In this document: piece after piece, positions 1-8,962 of the stretch
Layout: each line of letters starts with the position of its first letter
How positions within the stretch are numbered: the first letter of the stretch is position 1
Assembly: GCF_008245225.1 (NCBI RefSeq)
Contig: NZ_VTAW01000003.1
Coordinates: 62,001-126,000, forward strand
DNA: 64,000 nt
Direction of reading: 5' to 3'
From: Natrialba swarupiae
GTDB taxonomy: Archaea > Halobacteriota > Halobacteria > Halobacteriales > Natrialbaceae
Made by a program: the position numbers and the translations under genes
The notes under the pieces: generated by a model
Told to the model about the DNA's origin: nothing
Databases searched by the model: none
Seen by the model: the letters and a program-made list of their open reading frames with translations, nothing else

Positions 1-40
1 CTCGTTTCCGCAATCGACCATCGCATTCCGGACAGGTCAT
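1..40 (-). CDS. N-terminal fragment of a zinc-ribbon protein (partial)
   Basis: An ATG on the minus strand at 40 opens a frame that runs off the left edge of the window. The 13 visible residues begin MTCPECDGRLRKR. A CPEC knuckle followed by a basic stretch is typical of the amino-terminal zinc ribbon of small haloarchaeal zinc proteins and of TFIIB-like factors. A TTTAAATA stretch lies on the minus strand near 98-106, about 60 nt upstream of the ATG, which is too far for a leaderless start. Too little is visible to choose a family. Confidence 0.4.
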   Translation of the reverse strand, partial: MTCPECDGRLRKR

Positions 41-264
41 AAACGAATCGGTCTGCACGATTGGTAATTACCTTCGACTGTTACTGATTCTACTATTGTA
101 TTTAAACAGTTGGCCTACAGAATTAACCTACCTGGTATGCTAACCGTTGGCTTAGCGACGCCATCCGATGTCCATTTCCGCTTCGACGGCGTCCGTCCCC
201 GTATGACCGTAGATTCACCGGTAGTTTCCGCGCGAAACAGATCACGGAGTTTGGTGAGGGACGT

Positions 265-1098
265 ATGACGGGCCGTGATGAGTTCTACAACAAGGCGAAA
301 CAGCAGGGCTACCGCAGTCGGGCGGCCTACAAGCTCAAACAGTTAGACGACCTCGAGAACGTGATCTCCGGCGGCGACACCGTCGTCGACCTCGGGGCCG
401 CGCCGGGCGGGTGGCTCCAGGTGGCGGCCGAGAAGGTCGGCCCCCAAGGGAGCGTCATCGGCGTCGACCTCCAGCGGATCAAAGACCTCGAGGACGAGGA
501 CCTCGCCGCCCGCGTCGAGACGATCCGCGGCGACATGACCCAGGAACGGACCAGAGAGCGCGTCGTCGAGGCCGCAGGCGGGACGGCCGGTTCGGATACC
601 GACGAGGAGTCGGCCGCTCGAGACGGCGGTCCGGTCGACGCCGTCGTCTCGGACATGGCACCCAACGTCTCCGGCGAGTACTCCCTCGACCAGGCCCGGT
701 CGCTGCACCTCGCGCGCCAGGCGTTCGAGACGGCACTCGAGTTGCTCGACTCCGGGGGCGACTTCGTCGTGAAGGTCTTCGACGGGCCGGACGTCGACGC
801 GTTCCGAGCGGACCTCGAGGAGGAGTTCAAATACGTGCGCGCGACCAGTCCGGACGCCTCGCGAAAGGAGTCCTCCGAGATCTACCTCATCGGAAAGGGG
901 CGGATCACCGCCCCTCTCGCGAAAGGAGACGAACTCGAGGTCGAGATCGTCGACGTCGGAAACGAGGGCGACGGTATCGCCTCCGTCGAGGGGTATCGGC
1001 TGTTCGTTCCGGCGACCGAGGCGGGCGAAACCGTCACGGTCCGCGTCGAGGACATCAAGCCGAACTTCGGATTCGCCCAGCGAGTCGACCGGGAGTAG
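265..1098 (+). CDS. rlmE: 23S rRNA (uridine-2'-O-)-methyltransferase, RlmE/FtsJ type with TRAM domain
   Basis: This enzyme transfers a methyl group from S-adenosylmethionine to a ribose 2'-OH in the large-subunit rRNA. The FtsJ fold is clear: the SAM-binding motif DLGAAPGGW lies at residues 42-50. The K-D-K-E type catalytic residues are represented by K23 in SRAAYKL, the Asp in VVSDMAPN (about 130), the Lys in VVKVFDG (about 169) and a following Glu. Residues after about 215 form a TRAM domain (EVEIVDVGNEGDGIA ... FGFAQR), an RNA-binding extension usual in archaeal members and absent from the bacterial enzyme. The ATG at 265 gives the full methyltransferase N-terminus. The gene converges with the small RHH gene downstream. 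Confidence 0.93.
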   Translation: MTGRDEFYNKAKQQGYRSRAAYKLKQLDDLENVISGGDTVVDLGAAPGGWLQVAAEKVGPQGSVIGVDLQRIKDLEDEDLAARVETIRGDMTQERTRERVVEAAGGTAGSDTDEESAARDGGPVDAVVSDMAPNVSGEYSLDQARSLHLARQAFETALELLDSGGDFVVKVFDGPDVDAFRADLEEEFKYVRATSPDASRKESSEIYLIGKGRITAPLAKGDELEVEIVDVGNEGDGIASVEGYRLFVPATEAGETVTVRVEDIKPNFGFAQRVDRE

Positions 1099-1124
1099 CG
1101 GATCCGGCGGTTTTCGGTCGTCGG

Positions 1125-1301
1125 CTACTCCTCCGTCTCGAGGCGGTTGTGACGCGCGTCGATCTCGTCTAAGATATCGAGGTTCTTGCGGATCGAGGCA
1201 CGGATCGCGTCGCTTCTGTTGACGTACTTGCCGTCGTCGCCGACGTGGTCGTCGAGGTCGTCGAGTAATTCCTGTGGAACCTCAACGCTGATCTTTGGCA
1301 T
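1125..1301 (-). CDS. Ribbon-helix-helix (CopG-like) DNA-binding protein, 58 aa
   Basis: The protein is 58 residues and starts MPKISVEVPQELLDDLDDHV. It has the classic ribbon-helix-helix layout: a short beta strand (KISVEVP), helix one (ELLDDLDDHVG) and, after KYVNRSDA, helix two (IRASIRKNLDILDEI). Dimers of such proteins insert the paired strand into the DNA major groove. The conserved NRSDAIR turn before the second helix supports the family. It lies between rlmE and the tatCt gene and is convergent with rlmE. Its target is not visible. The short length and good codon usage argue for a real gene. Confidence 0.85.
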   Translation of the reverse strand: MPKISVEVPQELLDDLDDHVGDDGKYVNRSDAIRASIRKNLDILDEIDARHNRLETEE

Positions 1302-1374
1302 AGCGGGGGTTCGAACGCGAAGGGCTTAATTCGCCCCGTCTCGAGGACGGCGGTGTCGTGCGACGCGCCGTGAG

Positions 1375-3714
1375 TTATCGGCCGAGCAGTCCTTCGTCGA
1401 GTGTCGGTCCGCCGCCGCTACCGCCGAACAGTCGCCCGCCGGCGGTGAGCACGTAGAGGACGGCGAGTCCGAGCACGTACGTCAGCGCGATGGGGATGGC
1501 GAACAACAACATCGTGAGGATCCCTTTCGGACTGGCGACGGCGGCGACGGCGAAGATGCCGACGACGACGGGCCGCCAGTGGGCGAGCATCGAGCGGTAG
1601 TTGACGATACCGCCGACGTGAAAGAGCGCCATCGTGACGATGATGTTAAAGAGGAAGCCGATGCCGACGGTCGTGAAGATGACGAGCCAGAAGAAGCTAC
1701 TGATGCGGTAGGAGACGACCATCCCGTTGGTGATCGCGTCGGAGACGAGATACGAGATGACCGCGGGCGCGATCCAGAAGAACCCGAGATAGGTTCCGAA
1801 CGCGAAGCCGCCGAGCAACGAGCCGCCCCAGACGACGAAGATGCGCCGGTCGCCGTAGACCAGCCCGCGCTCTTTCAGTGCCGGCCAGGCGTAATAGAGC
1901 ACCAACGGCAAGACGGCGACGATCGCCGCCAGCACGCTCACCTTCACCTCGAAGATGAGGACCTCGACCGGGTGGAGCGCGATGACGATGTCCATCTGCA
2001 TGATGAGTTCCTGGAACGTCAGCCCGACGGGGTCGACGCCGTTACGGAGTGCGACCTCTCGAAGGACTTCGTCCGGAACGCGGGCCAGGAACGTCTCGAG
2101 GACCCGCCCGAGTCCGCCGCTGTAGAGCCAGAAGAACGTCCCGCCCATGACGATCATGAACAGGCCGACGATGCGGAACATCTTCGAGGTGAGGCTGTTG
2201 AAGACGAACGCGATGTCGTAGGCGTAGCCGCCGATGTCGTCTTCGGACGTCTCCTCGTCGGTGAACGGATCGAGCATCCCGGCGGCGGTGCTCGCGAAGA
2301 CGCTGTCGTCCTCGTCGTCGGCCTGGGCGCTCGAGGCCGGTCCATCGGCTCCTGTGCCACCGGCGTCCGACTCGCCGTCTCCGGCCGCCTCCGCCTCGGC
2401 GGCTTCCGCCTGGAGCGTGTCGAACCGGTTCAAGATCGCCTTCGCTTTGTCCCGGTTGTCGTCGTACATCGCTTCCCGGGAGTACTCGAGGGCCTCCTCT
2501 TCTTCCATCGCGAGGAAGACCGGTGCGGGCACCTCCTCGACGTCGTCGGCTGCGAGCGTCTCGAAGTCGACGTCGTTGGGATCGTCAGCGGACCGAATGT
2601 CGTCTTCACGGGGGTAGACCGGTGCCTGCAACACGCGAACCGTGTAGCCGAGCAAGATGAGGAGGCCGACGCCAGCGGCGATGGCGACCCCGACCGCGAC
2701 GTCGCCGAGCAGGCCGTACTCGATGGCGACCGCCTCGAGGGTGCCGCCGTCGTCGGGGCGAACGATTGCAGGGAAGTGGGGGTAGACCGACTCCGCCATG
2801 TACTGGAAGCCGCCCTGGTTGACGACCGATGCGGTGGCGACGGCGACGACAGTCAGGACGGCAGCAAACCGTAAGAGGAGCCACTTGATGTGGTCGGCAC
2901 CGGTGCCGTCGGTTTCGGCGGCACCGCGTCGACGCACGTTCGTGACGACTTTGGCGAGACCGAGGCTGAAGACGTACAGGGCGACCATCGGCATCGCCCA
3001 CATGATGAGGGTGAACGGATCCGGCGGGGAAAACAGCGCGCCGAAGACGACGACGCCGACGACGGCGTGGCGCCACTTGTCGCGGAACGTCTCGTAGGGG
3101 ACGATTTCGGTGTACGAAAGCACGCCCATGAGCAACGGAAGCTGGGCAGCGAGCCCGAACGAGAGGGTCAACAGCGCGATGAACTCGGTGAACTCCGTGA
3201 TGCCGAAGCTGGGTTTGACGCCCGCGCTGACGGCGTTCGACGCCAGGAAGTCGAAGGCGTACGGGAAGAAGACCCCGTAGGCGTAGACGACCCCGCCACA
3301 GAACAGGACGATCGCACTCGTCGCGAACCCCGCAAGATACAGCTTCGAGATCGGCACGACGCTGTCGTACCCGCGTCGTCGCAACGCGTTTCTGGAGAGA
3401 TACAGCAGGGCGGGAATCGCGACGAGAATCCCGACGAAGATACCGATCTTGGCCTGTAACAGGATCACCTCGAACGGCGTTCGGGTGATGAGGTCCGTCG
3501 AATCGGCGACGTACGGCTGCATCTCGGCTTTTGCCGTCGCCTCGAGGAAGTCCCAGATCCAGATTCGCAGAGCGTAGAACGAGCCCATGAAGCCGATCAC
3601 GAAGACGATGAACACCTTCTGCAGATGTGTCTGCACGCTCGATAGCAGCGCACCGAGGGTTTCCCGACCCGCCGCGACGGTCTGGATGGTATCCTCACCG
3701 ACGGCAGAACTCAT
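1375..3714 (-). CDS. tatCt: Sec-independent translocase TatC, double-length fusion (TatCt)
   Basis: This is the core receptor of the twin-arginine translocase, which exports folded proteins with an RR signal; haloarchaea send most secretory proteins through Tat. The reading frame holds two TatC domains: one at about residues 10-290 and a second at about 500-770. They are joined by an acidic Ala/Glu/Asp-rich linker, giving roughly 14 membrane spans. Such a fusion is known in haloarchaea as TatCt. The start is placed at MSSAVGED because a TATA-like TTGATAAC lies about 30 nt upstream. The in-frame ATG at 3738 (MSVTQ) is an alternative. It is divergent from tatCo, so the whole locus is a Tat unit. 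Confidence 0.93.
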   Translation of the reverse strand: MSSAVGEDTIQTVAAGRETLGALLSSVQTHLQKVFIVFVIGFMGSFYALRIWIWDFLEATAKAEMQPYVADSTDLITRTPFEVILLQAKIGIFVGILVAIPALLYLSRNALRRRGYDSVVPISKLYLAGFATSAIVLFCGGVVYAYGVFFPYAFDFLASNAVSAGVKPSFGITEFTEFIALLTLSFGLAAQLPLLMGVLSYTEIVPYETFRDKWRHAVVGVVVFGALFSPPDPFTLIMWAMPMVALYVFSLGLAKVVTNVRRRGAAETDGTGADHIKWLLLRFAAVLTVVAVATASVVNQGGFQYMAESVYPHFPAIVRPDDGGTLEAVAIEYGLLGDVAVGVAIAAGVGLLILLGYTVRVLQAPVYPREDDIRSADDPNDVDFETLAADDVEEVPAPVFLAMEEEEALEYSREAMYDDNRDKAKAILNRFDTLQAEAAEAEAAGDGESDAGGTGADGPASSAQADDEDDSVFASTAAGMLDPFTDEETSEDDIGGYAYDIAFVFNSLTSKMFRIVGLFMIVMGGTFFWLYSGGLGRVLETFLARVPDEVLREVALRNGVDPVGLTFQELIMQMDIVIALHPVEVLIFEVKVSVLAAIVAVLPLVLYYAWPALKERGLVYGDRRIFVVWGGSLLGGFAFGTYLGFFWIAPAVISYLVSDAITNGMVVSYRISSFFWLVIFTTVGIGFLFNIIVTMALFHVGGIVNYRSMLAHWRPVVVGIFAVAAVASPKGILTMLLFAIPIALTYVLGLAVLYVLTAGGRLFGGSGGGPTLDEGLLGR

Positions 3715-3831
3715 TTCCTGTCTCTGGGTAACTGACATCCGGTTATCAACCTTTCGAGTAGGATACGACTGTTCGGGCGAACGAACCGCCCCTTCCCTTG
3801 TCACTCTCTCTCAGTGCTCGTAAGAAAAAGG

Positions 3832-3840
3832 CCTATAACT
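3832..3840 (+). promoter_or_regulatory. TATA box of tatCo
   Basis: CCTATAACT is centred about 29 nt before the ATG at 3865, the spacing expected for a leaderless haloarchaeal transcript beginning at the start codon. Confidence 0.6.
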
Positions 3841-3864
3841 GGCGGCCTATCTATATCTCGATAG

Positions 3865-4914
3865 ATGTCGGAGGAGCCGTCGGAGGAGGGGGAGTTGGAG
3901 ACTCCCGCGGAGTCACGCGAAACCCCCGACGAGCCGCCGCGTTCGGAAACCGATGCAAATGCGGACGAGCCGATCGAGGCGGACGAGCCGGCGGATGCCG
4001 AACCGACGACCACGGACGACGCGGCGGACGAGCCGGCGGATGCCGAACCGACGACCACGGACGACGCGGCGGGCGAGGACCCTCCGCTCGAGACCGACGG
4101 TGAAGGGGTCGTCGGCGGCGGTCACGAACCGGAACCGGGCGATCCGGAGTTTCCAGACCCGGACGACGACGTTGGCGGGATCTCGACGCCGCCGGACGAC
4201 CAGGAGATGCCGTTGGCGGATCACATCGAGGAGATGGTGCTTCGGTTCGCCGTCGTCTTGCTGTTTGCCTCCGCTGGGACGGCGATCGGTCTGCTGTTTG
4301 CCTCGCAGGCGATCGAGCACATCTGGCTCAACGTCTTCCCGTACGAGATCGACCAGGTGCCGCCACCACACGTCTACCACCCGCTCGAGCTGTGGCTGAC
4401 CCGGATCAAGCTCTCGGCGCTACTGGGTATCCTGATCGGGCTCCCGGTGTTCGTCTATCAGTGCTATCTGTTCATGCGTCCCGGACTGTACCCCAACGAG
4501 CGCAAGTACTACCTCGCGGCGGTACCGACGAGTGTCGTTCTCGCCGGCGTCGGCATGCTGTTTTCGTACGTACTCGTCTTGCCGATTCTCTTCCAGTACT
4601 TTACGTTCTACGCTGAGGGGAGTGCGGGTATCGCGTACGCACTCGGCGAGACGTTCGACATGATCATCACGCTCACCGGCTTGCTTGCGGTCGTCTTCCA
4701 GATCCCGTTGTTCATCATGCTCGCGATCATGATGGGCGTCACGACTCGACGGTGGCTCGCCGACAAGCGACTGTACTTCTGGGCGGGCTTTCTCGGTCTC
4801 TCGTTTATGTTCGCGTTCGATCCGACCGGGATGGCCCCGATTCTCGTCGCGATCACGATGATCTGTCTGTTCGAGGGGACGTTGCTGATTCTGAAGTGGG
4901 TCGGTCGGGAGTAG
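3865..4914 (+). CDS. tatCo: Sec-independent translocase TatC (TatCo)
   Basis: This is a single-length TatC with six predicted membrane spans and the family N-terminal motif region (MPLADHIEEM, about residues 114-123), followed by spans up to the C-terminus. It recognises twin-arginine signals and nucleates the translocon. The first about 110 residues are an acidic, low-complexity cytoplasmic extension rich in Glu, Asp, Pro and Thr, longer than in bacterial TatC. It contains a 15-residue unit (ADEPADAEPTTTDDA) repeated exactly twice. The gene is divergent from tatCt with about 150 nt between start codons. The ATG at 3865 is favoured by the TATA box 29 nt upstream. Confidence 0.93.
   Translation: MSEEPSEEGELETPAESRETPDEPPRSETDANADEPIEADEPADAEPTTTDDAADEPADAEPTTTDDAAGEDPPLETDGEGVVGGGHEPEPGDPEFPDPDDDVGGISTPPDDQEMPLADHIEEMVLRFAVVLLFASAGTAIGLLFASQAIEHIWLNVFPYEIDQVPPPHVYHPLELWLTRIKLSALLGILIGLPVFVYQCYLFMRPGLYPNERKYYLAAVPTSVVLAGVGMLFSYVLVLPILFQYFTFYAEGSAGIAYALGETFDMIITLTGLLAVVFQIPLFIMLAIMMGVTTRRWLADKRLYFWAGFLGLSFMFAFDPTGMAPILVAITMICLFEGTLLILKWVGRE
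3979..4068 (+). repeat. 45-nt tandem repeat (two units) inside tatCo
   Basis: Two adjacent, essentially identical 45-nt units encode the 15-residue acidic block ADEPADAEPTTTDDA twice. The DNA identity suggests a recent duplication by slippage or unequal recombination. Copy number may differ between strains. Confidence 0.85.
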
Positions 4915-4970
4915 GCCTCGGATTGAATACGTCCGATACGGACTTCTGTCACACGCGATCTCCAACCACG

Positions 4971-5327
4971 TCACCGGTGATCTCGTGTCCGCTCGTAGGC
5001 GTAGTCGACGGCGTCCTCGAGCGATCCTGGGCCGTCGTAGCGTGCTGCGAAGAGGTCCATGAACGTGCGTGAGATGGATTCACACCGATCGAACGTGAGG
5101 ACGGTTCGAACGCGAATCGTCTCGGCGAACTCGAGGCCGGGGTAACACGTCGCCGTCAGCGTGTATCCCGGGTGGTCGTCACCATCGAGAGAAGCTGGAG
5201 CGACTTTCAGACGGAGATCACCCGAGACGTGACGATACGTTCGATACTGAAGTTCTCGATCCGTGTCGGCGGGGGTGTACGCCCGACACGCTTCGGTGTC
5301 CCACTCGGGCGGCACGTCGGCGTCCAT
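4971..5327 (-). CDS. Hypothetical haloarchaeal protein, 118 aa
   Basis: I do not recognise a characterised family. The product is a soluble acidic protein starting MDADVPPEWDTEAC. It has alternating strand-like segments (LQYRTYRHVSGDLRLKV, YTLTATCYP, IRVRTVLTFD) followed by a helical end (FMDLFAARYDG ... LEDAVDYAYERTR), so a small alpha/beta fold is likely. The start is set at the ATG at 5327; the frame continues upstream only to a TTG. It is convergent with tatCo, and there is no operon partner. Confidence 0.65.
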   Translation of the reverse strand: MDADVPPEWDTEACRAYTPADTDRELQYRTYRHVSGDLRLKVAPASLDGDDHPGYTLTATCYPGLEFAETIRVRTVLTFDRCESISRTFMDLFAARYDGPGSLEDAVDYAYERTRDHR

Positions 5328-5605
5328 CGATGGGGTATACCTTTCCAATAGTCACGTTCGTATCGTATTGTGCAATATTCCCGACTGATAGCTCACGAAT
5401 CTCATCAGTGGAAGGTTTTTCGTCTCCAATAGGATTATATTCTGGACGGGCGTACGAGCGAACTTCGTCGTTCCGACCGATCGAAGAGATATCACTCGAG
5501 TTCGGAGAGGGTGGCCCCGTCGTGGGTAGCCGCCGGAACGGATGCCAACAGATGCGTTATCCGACAGTAGCCGCTTGCTGCCGACCGGACAGCCGGGCCC
5601 GTCGG

Positions 5606-6574
5606 TTAGACCTCGACCGGTCGATCGCTCTCGGCGCTCTCGGACAGCGCATCGATAACCGCCATGTTTGCGATCGCCTCCGCCCCGCCGGTTCGGGGCT
5701 GGCGGCCCGCCTCGACGCTCGCGACGAACTCCTCGATCTCGAGTCGGTACTGATCGACGGGATCGAACGTCTCGACGCCGTGGCGACCGTCGATTCGGTA
5801 CTCGAGTTCGACCGGCTGACTCGAGGGGTTGAACGCGTCTCTGGCCTCGATCCAGCCGTTCGCCCCCTCGACGCGGTAGCGCTGGACCGTCTGTGTGTCG
5901 AATCCGCAGGCGATGCGTGCGGACGCATCGCTTTCGTACTCGAGGATTCCCGCGAGTTCGGTGTCGACGCCCGCGTCTTTCGAGTCGGCCGTAAACGCGT
6001 ACGCCCGGTCCGGTTCGCCGAGGAACTGTCGGACCGCCGAGACGGCATAACAGCCGACGTCCATCAAACTGCCGCCGGCCAGTTCGGACGAGAGGCGAAT
6101 GTCGTCGGGGGCCCCGAACAGCGGGAACTTGAACGCCGCCGTCGCCGAACAGACGTCCTCGAGTTCCTCGTCGGCGAGTTCGATCGCGCGCTCGGTTCGA
6201 GGATGGTAGCGGTACATGAATCCCTCCATCAGCGTTACGTCGCGCTCGGCACAGTAGTCGACGACCTCGCGGGCTTCGGCGGCGGCGGCGGTCAGCGGTT
6301 TCTCACAGAGGACGTCGACGCCGGCGTCGGCCGCCCGCTTCGTCCATCGAGCGTGGTGTGCGTTCGGAAGCGGGACGTAGACCGCGTCGATGTCGGCGTC
6401 GAACACCCCCTCGTATTCGTCGTAGTGTGCGTCGATCGAGTGCTCCTCGGCGAACGATCGTGCCCGATTGCCGTCGCGGGAGGCAACCGCCGTCACCTCG
6501 CGGTCGGTCGCCTCGATCGCCGGCAGAAAGGATTTCCGGGCGATCCCTGCCGTACTGAGCAGTCCGAAATTCAT
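5606..6574 (-). CDS. Gfo/Idh/MocA family NAD(P)-dependent oxidoreductase
   Basis: The product is a 322-residue sugar dehydrogenase-type oxidoreductase. The N-terminus (MNFGLLSTAGIARK) is the nucleotide-binding Rossmann strand. The CEKPLT motif near residue 95 holds the conserved Lys that contacts substrate and cofactor. The C-terminal half is the alpha/beta substrate domain with MEGFMYRYHPR and GGSLMDVGCYA signatures. The closest characterised members of this subfamily are NADP-dependent D-xylose 1-dehydrogenases and dihydrodiol dehydrogenases, so a pentose or related polyol is a reasonable guess. The ATG at 6574 has a TATA-like AGTATTTACTA about 26 nt upstream, supporting a leaderless start. 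Confidence 0.85.
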   Translation of the reverse strand: MNFGLLSTAGIARKSFLPAIEATDREVTAVASRDGNRARSFAEEHSIDAHYDEYEGVFDADIDAVYVPLPNAHHARWTKRAADAGVDVLCEKPLTAAAAEAREVVDYCAERDVTLMEGFMYRYHPRTERAIELADEELEDVCSATAAFKFPLFGAPDDIRLSSELAGGSLMDVGCYAVSAVRQFLGEPDRAYAFTADSKDAGVDTELAGILEYESDASARIACGFDTQTVQRYRVEGANGWIEARDAFNPSSQPVELEYRIDGRHGVETFDPVDQYRLEIEEFVASVEAGRQPRTGGAEAIANMAVIDALSESAESDRPVEV

Positions 6575-6769
6575 AGTGGCTGTTACACGACTCGTAGTAA
6601 ATACTCCCCGACTCCCCTCAGGTTGCCACGGTCGTAGCCCGTTCCGACGGCCGCAGGCGTCCGTCCGTCGAATCACCTTGGCCGTCCGACGGATTGACCC
6701 GGTCGTGCCGTAATCGTCATCCCCGACGGTTAAGTCCGACTCCGTAGTAGTTCGTCCTTCGAGACCACG

Positions 6770-7339
6770 ATGTCCGTATCCGATCGATTCCAACGACTGC
6801 GGTCGTCCCGCGGAGCCGACGACCCTCCTCCGAGTATCGAGGCCGAGTCGCGCGCCGAACACGCCGCTCGAGCGACCGTCCGCGGGCTGCAAGCGGGGTT
6901 CGTCGCGACACTCATCATGACCGCGTTCCGGCTGCCGATCATGCGGTCCCTGCCGCCGTCGGCGAACTTCTGGGCGCAGTACGTTTCCGGTGGCGATCCT
7001 GAGGAGCACCCGATCGCCGGACTCGTCTTACACGTCCTTTACGGTGTGCAGGCGGGTGCCCTCTTCGGCGGACTCTTCGCGCTTCTGGACGCCGAACGCT
7101 CGATCGAAGCCGAACAACGCGGATTGGTCTGGGGGTCGGTTTACGGAATGGCGCTCTCCGTGTTCGGTTCCCAGGTTATGTTGAAAGAGCTCCTCGATAT
7201 CCGACTCGAGGGCGACGAACTCGCGTTGTTTCACGCCGGTCACCTCGTCTACGGGCTTGCCCTCGGGGCGTGGGTCGGTTCGCGAACCGAGGGGGTCCGA
7301 GATCCCGGGAAGGAGTACGAGTACGGCGACGGGAACTGA
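6770..7339 (+). CDS. Predicted integral membrane protein, 189 aa
   Basis: After a charged N-terminus of about 40 residues there are four hydrophobic segments: GLQAGFVATLIMTAFRL, IAGLVLHVLYGVQAGALFGG, GLVWGSVYGMALSVFGS and FHAGHLVYGLALGAWVG. The Gly- and His-containing spans resemble the broad YagU/DUF1440-DUF6789-like group of small membrane proteins of unknown function, but I cannot assign it firmly. It stands alone, and a palindromic repeat lies about 80 nt downstream. Confidence 0.7.
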   Translation: MSVSDRFQRLRSSRGADDPPPSIEAESRAEHAARATVRGLQAGFVATLIMTAFRLPIMRSLPPSANFWAQYVSGGDPEEHPIAGLVLHVLYGVQAGALFGGLFALLDAERSIEAEQRGLVWGSVYGMALSVFGSQVMLKELLDIRLEGDELALFHAGHLVYGLALGAWVGSRTEGVRDPGKEYEYGDGN

Positions 7340-7416
7340 TAAGCTGTATCGTCGCCAACCGAGTGTTTCGTAGTCCTCGACTCGTTCACGTCGTTCGCTC
7401 CCGTGTTCCGTCTCTC

Positions 7417-7503
7417 TGATACGCATTCCTGTCCGGATCTCCCGGCGAACCCACCGCCCGGGTCGCGGGTGTGCCGGCACTGACTGACAGGAAAGCGTAT
7501 GAG
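7417..7503 (+). repeat. Palindromic interspersed element, copy 1
   Basis: This copy has the end TGATACGC ... GCGTATGAG and a central CCCGGGTCGCGG core like the other copies, and the arms can fold back on each other. It is one of a family in this window (also at 11856, 15229, 26994, 27804, 41577, 46033 and 60980). It lies in the 320-nt gap between the membrane-protein gene and the RcnA-like gene. The rest of that gap holds only the promoter region of the latter. Confidence 0.75.
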
Positions 7504-7660
7504 CGTCTCCAATACTCCCGATGAGTTCACAACGTCTTCCCGTTTCGAACCAACGCTTGTTACTGTCTCCACTCGAGTTACCAACTCTTAGTAGCCGTAT
7601 TACGAATGGGATATTCCGCCCATAACAACCCGTAAGAGGCTCCAAACCGGATAGTTCGGT

Positions 7661-8482
7661 ATGGACTTGGGGCTCGTGGCTGGCGTCGTTCTCATCGGGT
7701 TCGTCCACGGCGTCCTTCCCGACCACGGCTGGCCGATCGCGGCGACGTACGCGCTCAACCGTGATCGGCGCTTCCTGTACGGGCTGATCGCCGCGTTGAT
7801 CCTCGGGATCGGTCACCTCGTCAGCAGCGTCGCGCTCGTGCTCGCGTATTTCTGGTTCAGCGCATTCGCCGCCTTCGCGGAGGGTCCGTGGCTTCGGTAC
7901 GTCGCCGGTACGCTCCTGATTCTTCTCGGGATTCACGAGTATCGGAACGGCGGACACGGCCACGCCCACGAACACGGTCGCGATGGTAGCCACGATCACG
8001 GCGACGAACACAGCCATCACGAACACGATGTCCACCACCACGACGAGCACACGGGGAGCGAACACGCTCGTGCCCACAACCCTCACCACACCGACGGCGG
8101 CGAACCCCACGGTGCTCACACCGATCCAGGACTGTTCGCGCGCATTCGTCACGCGTTACCGGCCAGCGGCCACCAGCACTTGAGCGAAGAACACGCAGAG
8201 CGCGGCCTGATGGCGCTCGGAACGACGGCGCTCCTGCTCGGGTTCGCTCACGAGGAACCGGTACAGATTCTGGCGATCTGTGTCGGAACGGCGGCCTGTC
8301 TCGAGTTGATGCTCGTCTACTCGATTGCCGTCATCGTCGCAATCGTCGTCCCGACGCTGCTGTTGATCGGGGGGTATGAACGCCACCGCGATCGGATCGA
8401 ACGGCTTACCCCGTATCTACCGGCGATCACCGCAGTGGTCCTCGTCGGAATGGGAATCGCCTTCATCACGGGAATCGTCTGA
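7661..8482 (+). CDS. Nickel/cobalt transporter-like protein (RcnA/UreH type) with histidine-rich loop
   Basis: The 273-residue membrane protein starts with a span containing HGVLPDHGW, matching the H-x4-D-H signature of the NiCoT/RcnA/UreH transporter group. About six spans are seen in two blocks. Between them, at about residues 88-150, is a loop extremely rich in His (HGHAHEHGRDGSHDHG and so on), a likely metal-binding region. Family knowledge points to Ni(II) or Co(II) movement, most likely efflux as for RcnA, but direction cannot be read from sequence. No metal regulator gene is adjacent. Confidence 0.8.
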   Translation: MDLGLVAGVVLIGFVHGVLPDHGWPIAATYALNRDRRFLYGLIAALILGIGHLVSSVALVLAYFWFSAFAAFAEGPWLRYVAGTLLILLGIHEYRNGGHGHAHEHGRDGSHDHGDEHSHHEHDVHHHDEHTGSEHARAHNPHHTDGGEPHGAHTDPGLFARIRHALPASGHQHLSEEHAERGLMALGTTALLLGFAHEEPVQILAICVGTAACLELMLVYSIAVIVAIVVPTLLLIGGYERHRDRIERLTPYLPAITAVVLVGMGIAFITGIV

Positions 8483-8635
8483 CCCCGATTCCGGATCGGG
8501 TCGCATATCGGGTTCCGCACCGAGGGCGTCGAACGCCCGGTCGATCCGCTCGCGGCAGTAGAGGGGTACCTCTTGGGCCGTCAACGGGTTTCGTGGCGTG
8601 GTCTCGTTGATCTGCGAGAGTCGGCGAGGATGCGT

Positions 8636-8962
8636 TCAGAACGATTGTTGGGTCCGCATGACCTCGTCGGTGTCGTGGGGACTGTCCCCGCGATCACTGT
8701 AGTGCGGTCGTCCCACGGCGTCTCGCCTGACACCGTTGAGAACGGCCAGCTCGAGTTCGTTCCGGCTCTCGTAGGTCTCGTGGCCCGAGGTCTCGAGAAT
8801 CGTTCGCAACGTATCCGACTCGTGGGGATAGGTGATCTCGACGTCCGGAAACTCCACCAGTAGCTCCTCGGTCGTCAGTGGGAACGTCACGTCCTGAAAC
8901 AGCTGGTTTACCGCACCGACCTCGACCGATGTAATCTCGTCGGTATCGTCTGTGTGACTCAT
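8636..8962 (-). CDS. DUF5789-like haloarchaeal protein, 108 aa
   Basis: This is a small acidic soluble protein with the pattern FPLTTEELLVEFPDVEITYPHESDTL ... LNGVRRDAVGRPHYSDRG. It resembles a family common in haloarchaea (DUF5789) in which a helix-turn segment is followed by a conserved GR-x-x-YSDRG tail. The function is unknown. It converges with the metal transporter gene. An open, gene-like stretch continues past its TGA stop in the same frame (see findings). Confidence 0.7.
   Translation of the reverse strand: MSHTDDTDEITSVEVGAVNQLFQDVTFPLTTEELLVEFPDVEITYPHESDTLRTILETSGHETYESRNELELAVLNGVRRDAVGRPHYSDRGDSPHDTDEVMRTQQSF

Noticed and set aside
1579-2874. Long plus-strand ORF (431 codons) across tatCt
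   Set aside because: It is antisense to the well-supported TatCt gene, with the highly charged, Asp/Arg-rich composition typical of mirror frames in GC-rich haloarchaeal DNA.
4930-4970. GATACGGACTTCTGTC near the end of tatCo as another palindromic element
   Set aside because: Only the left end resembles the family. No mirrored right arm is present within 120 nt.
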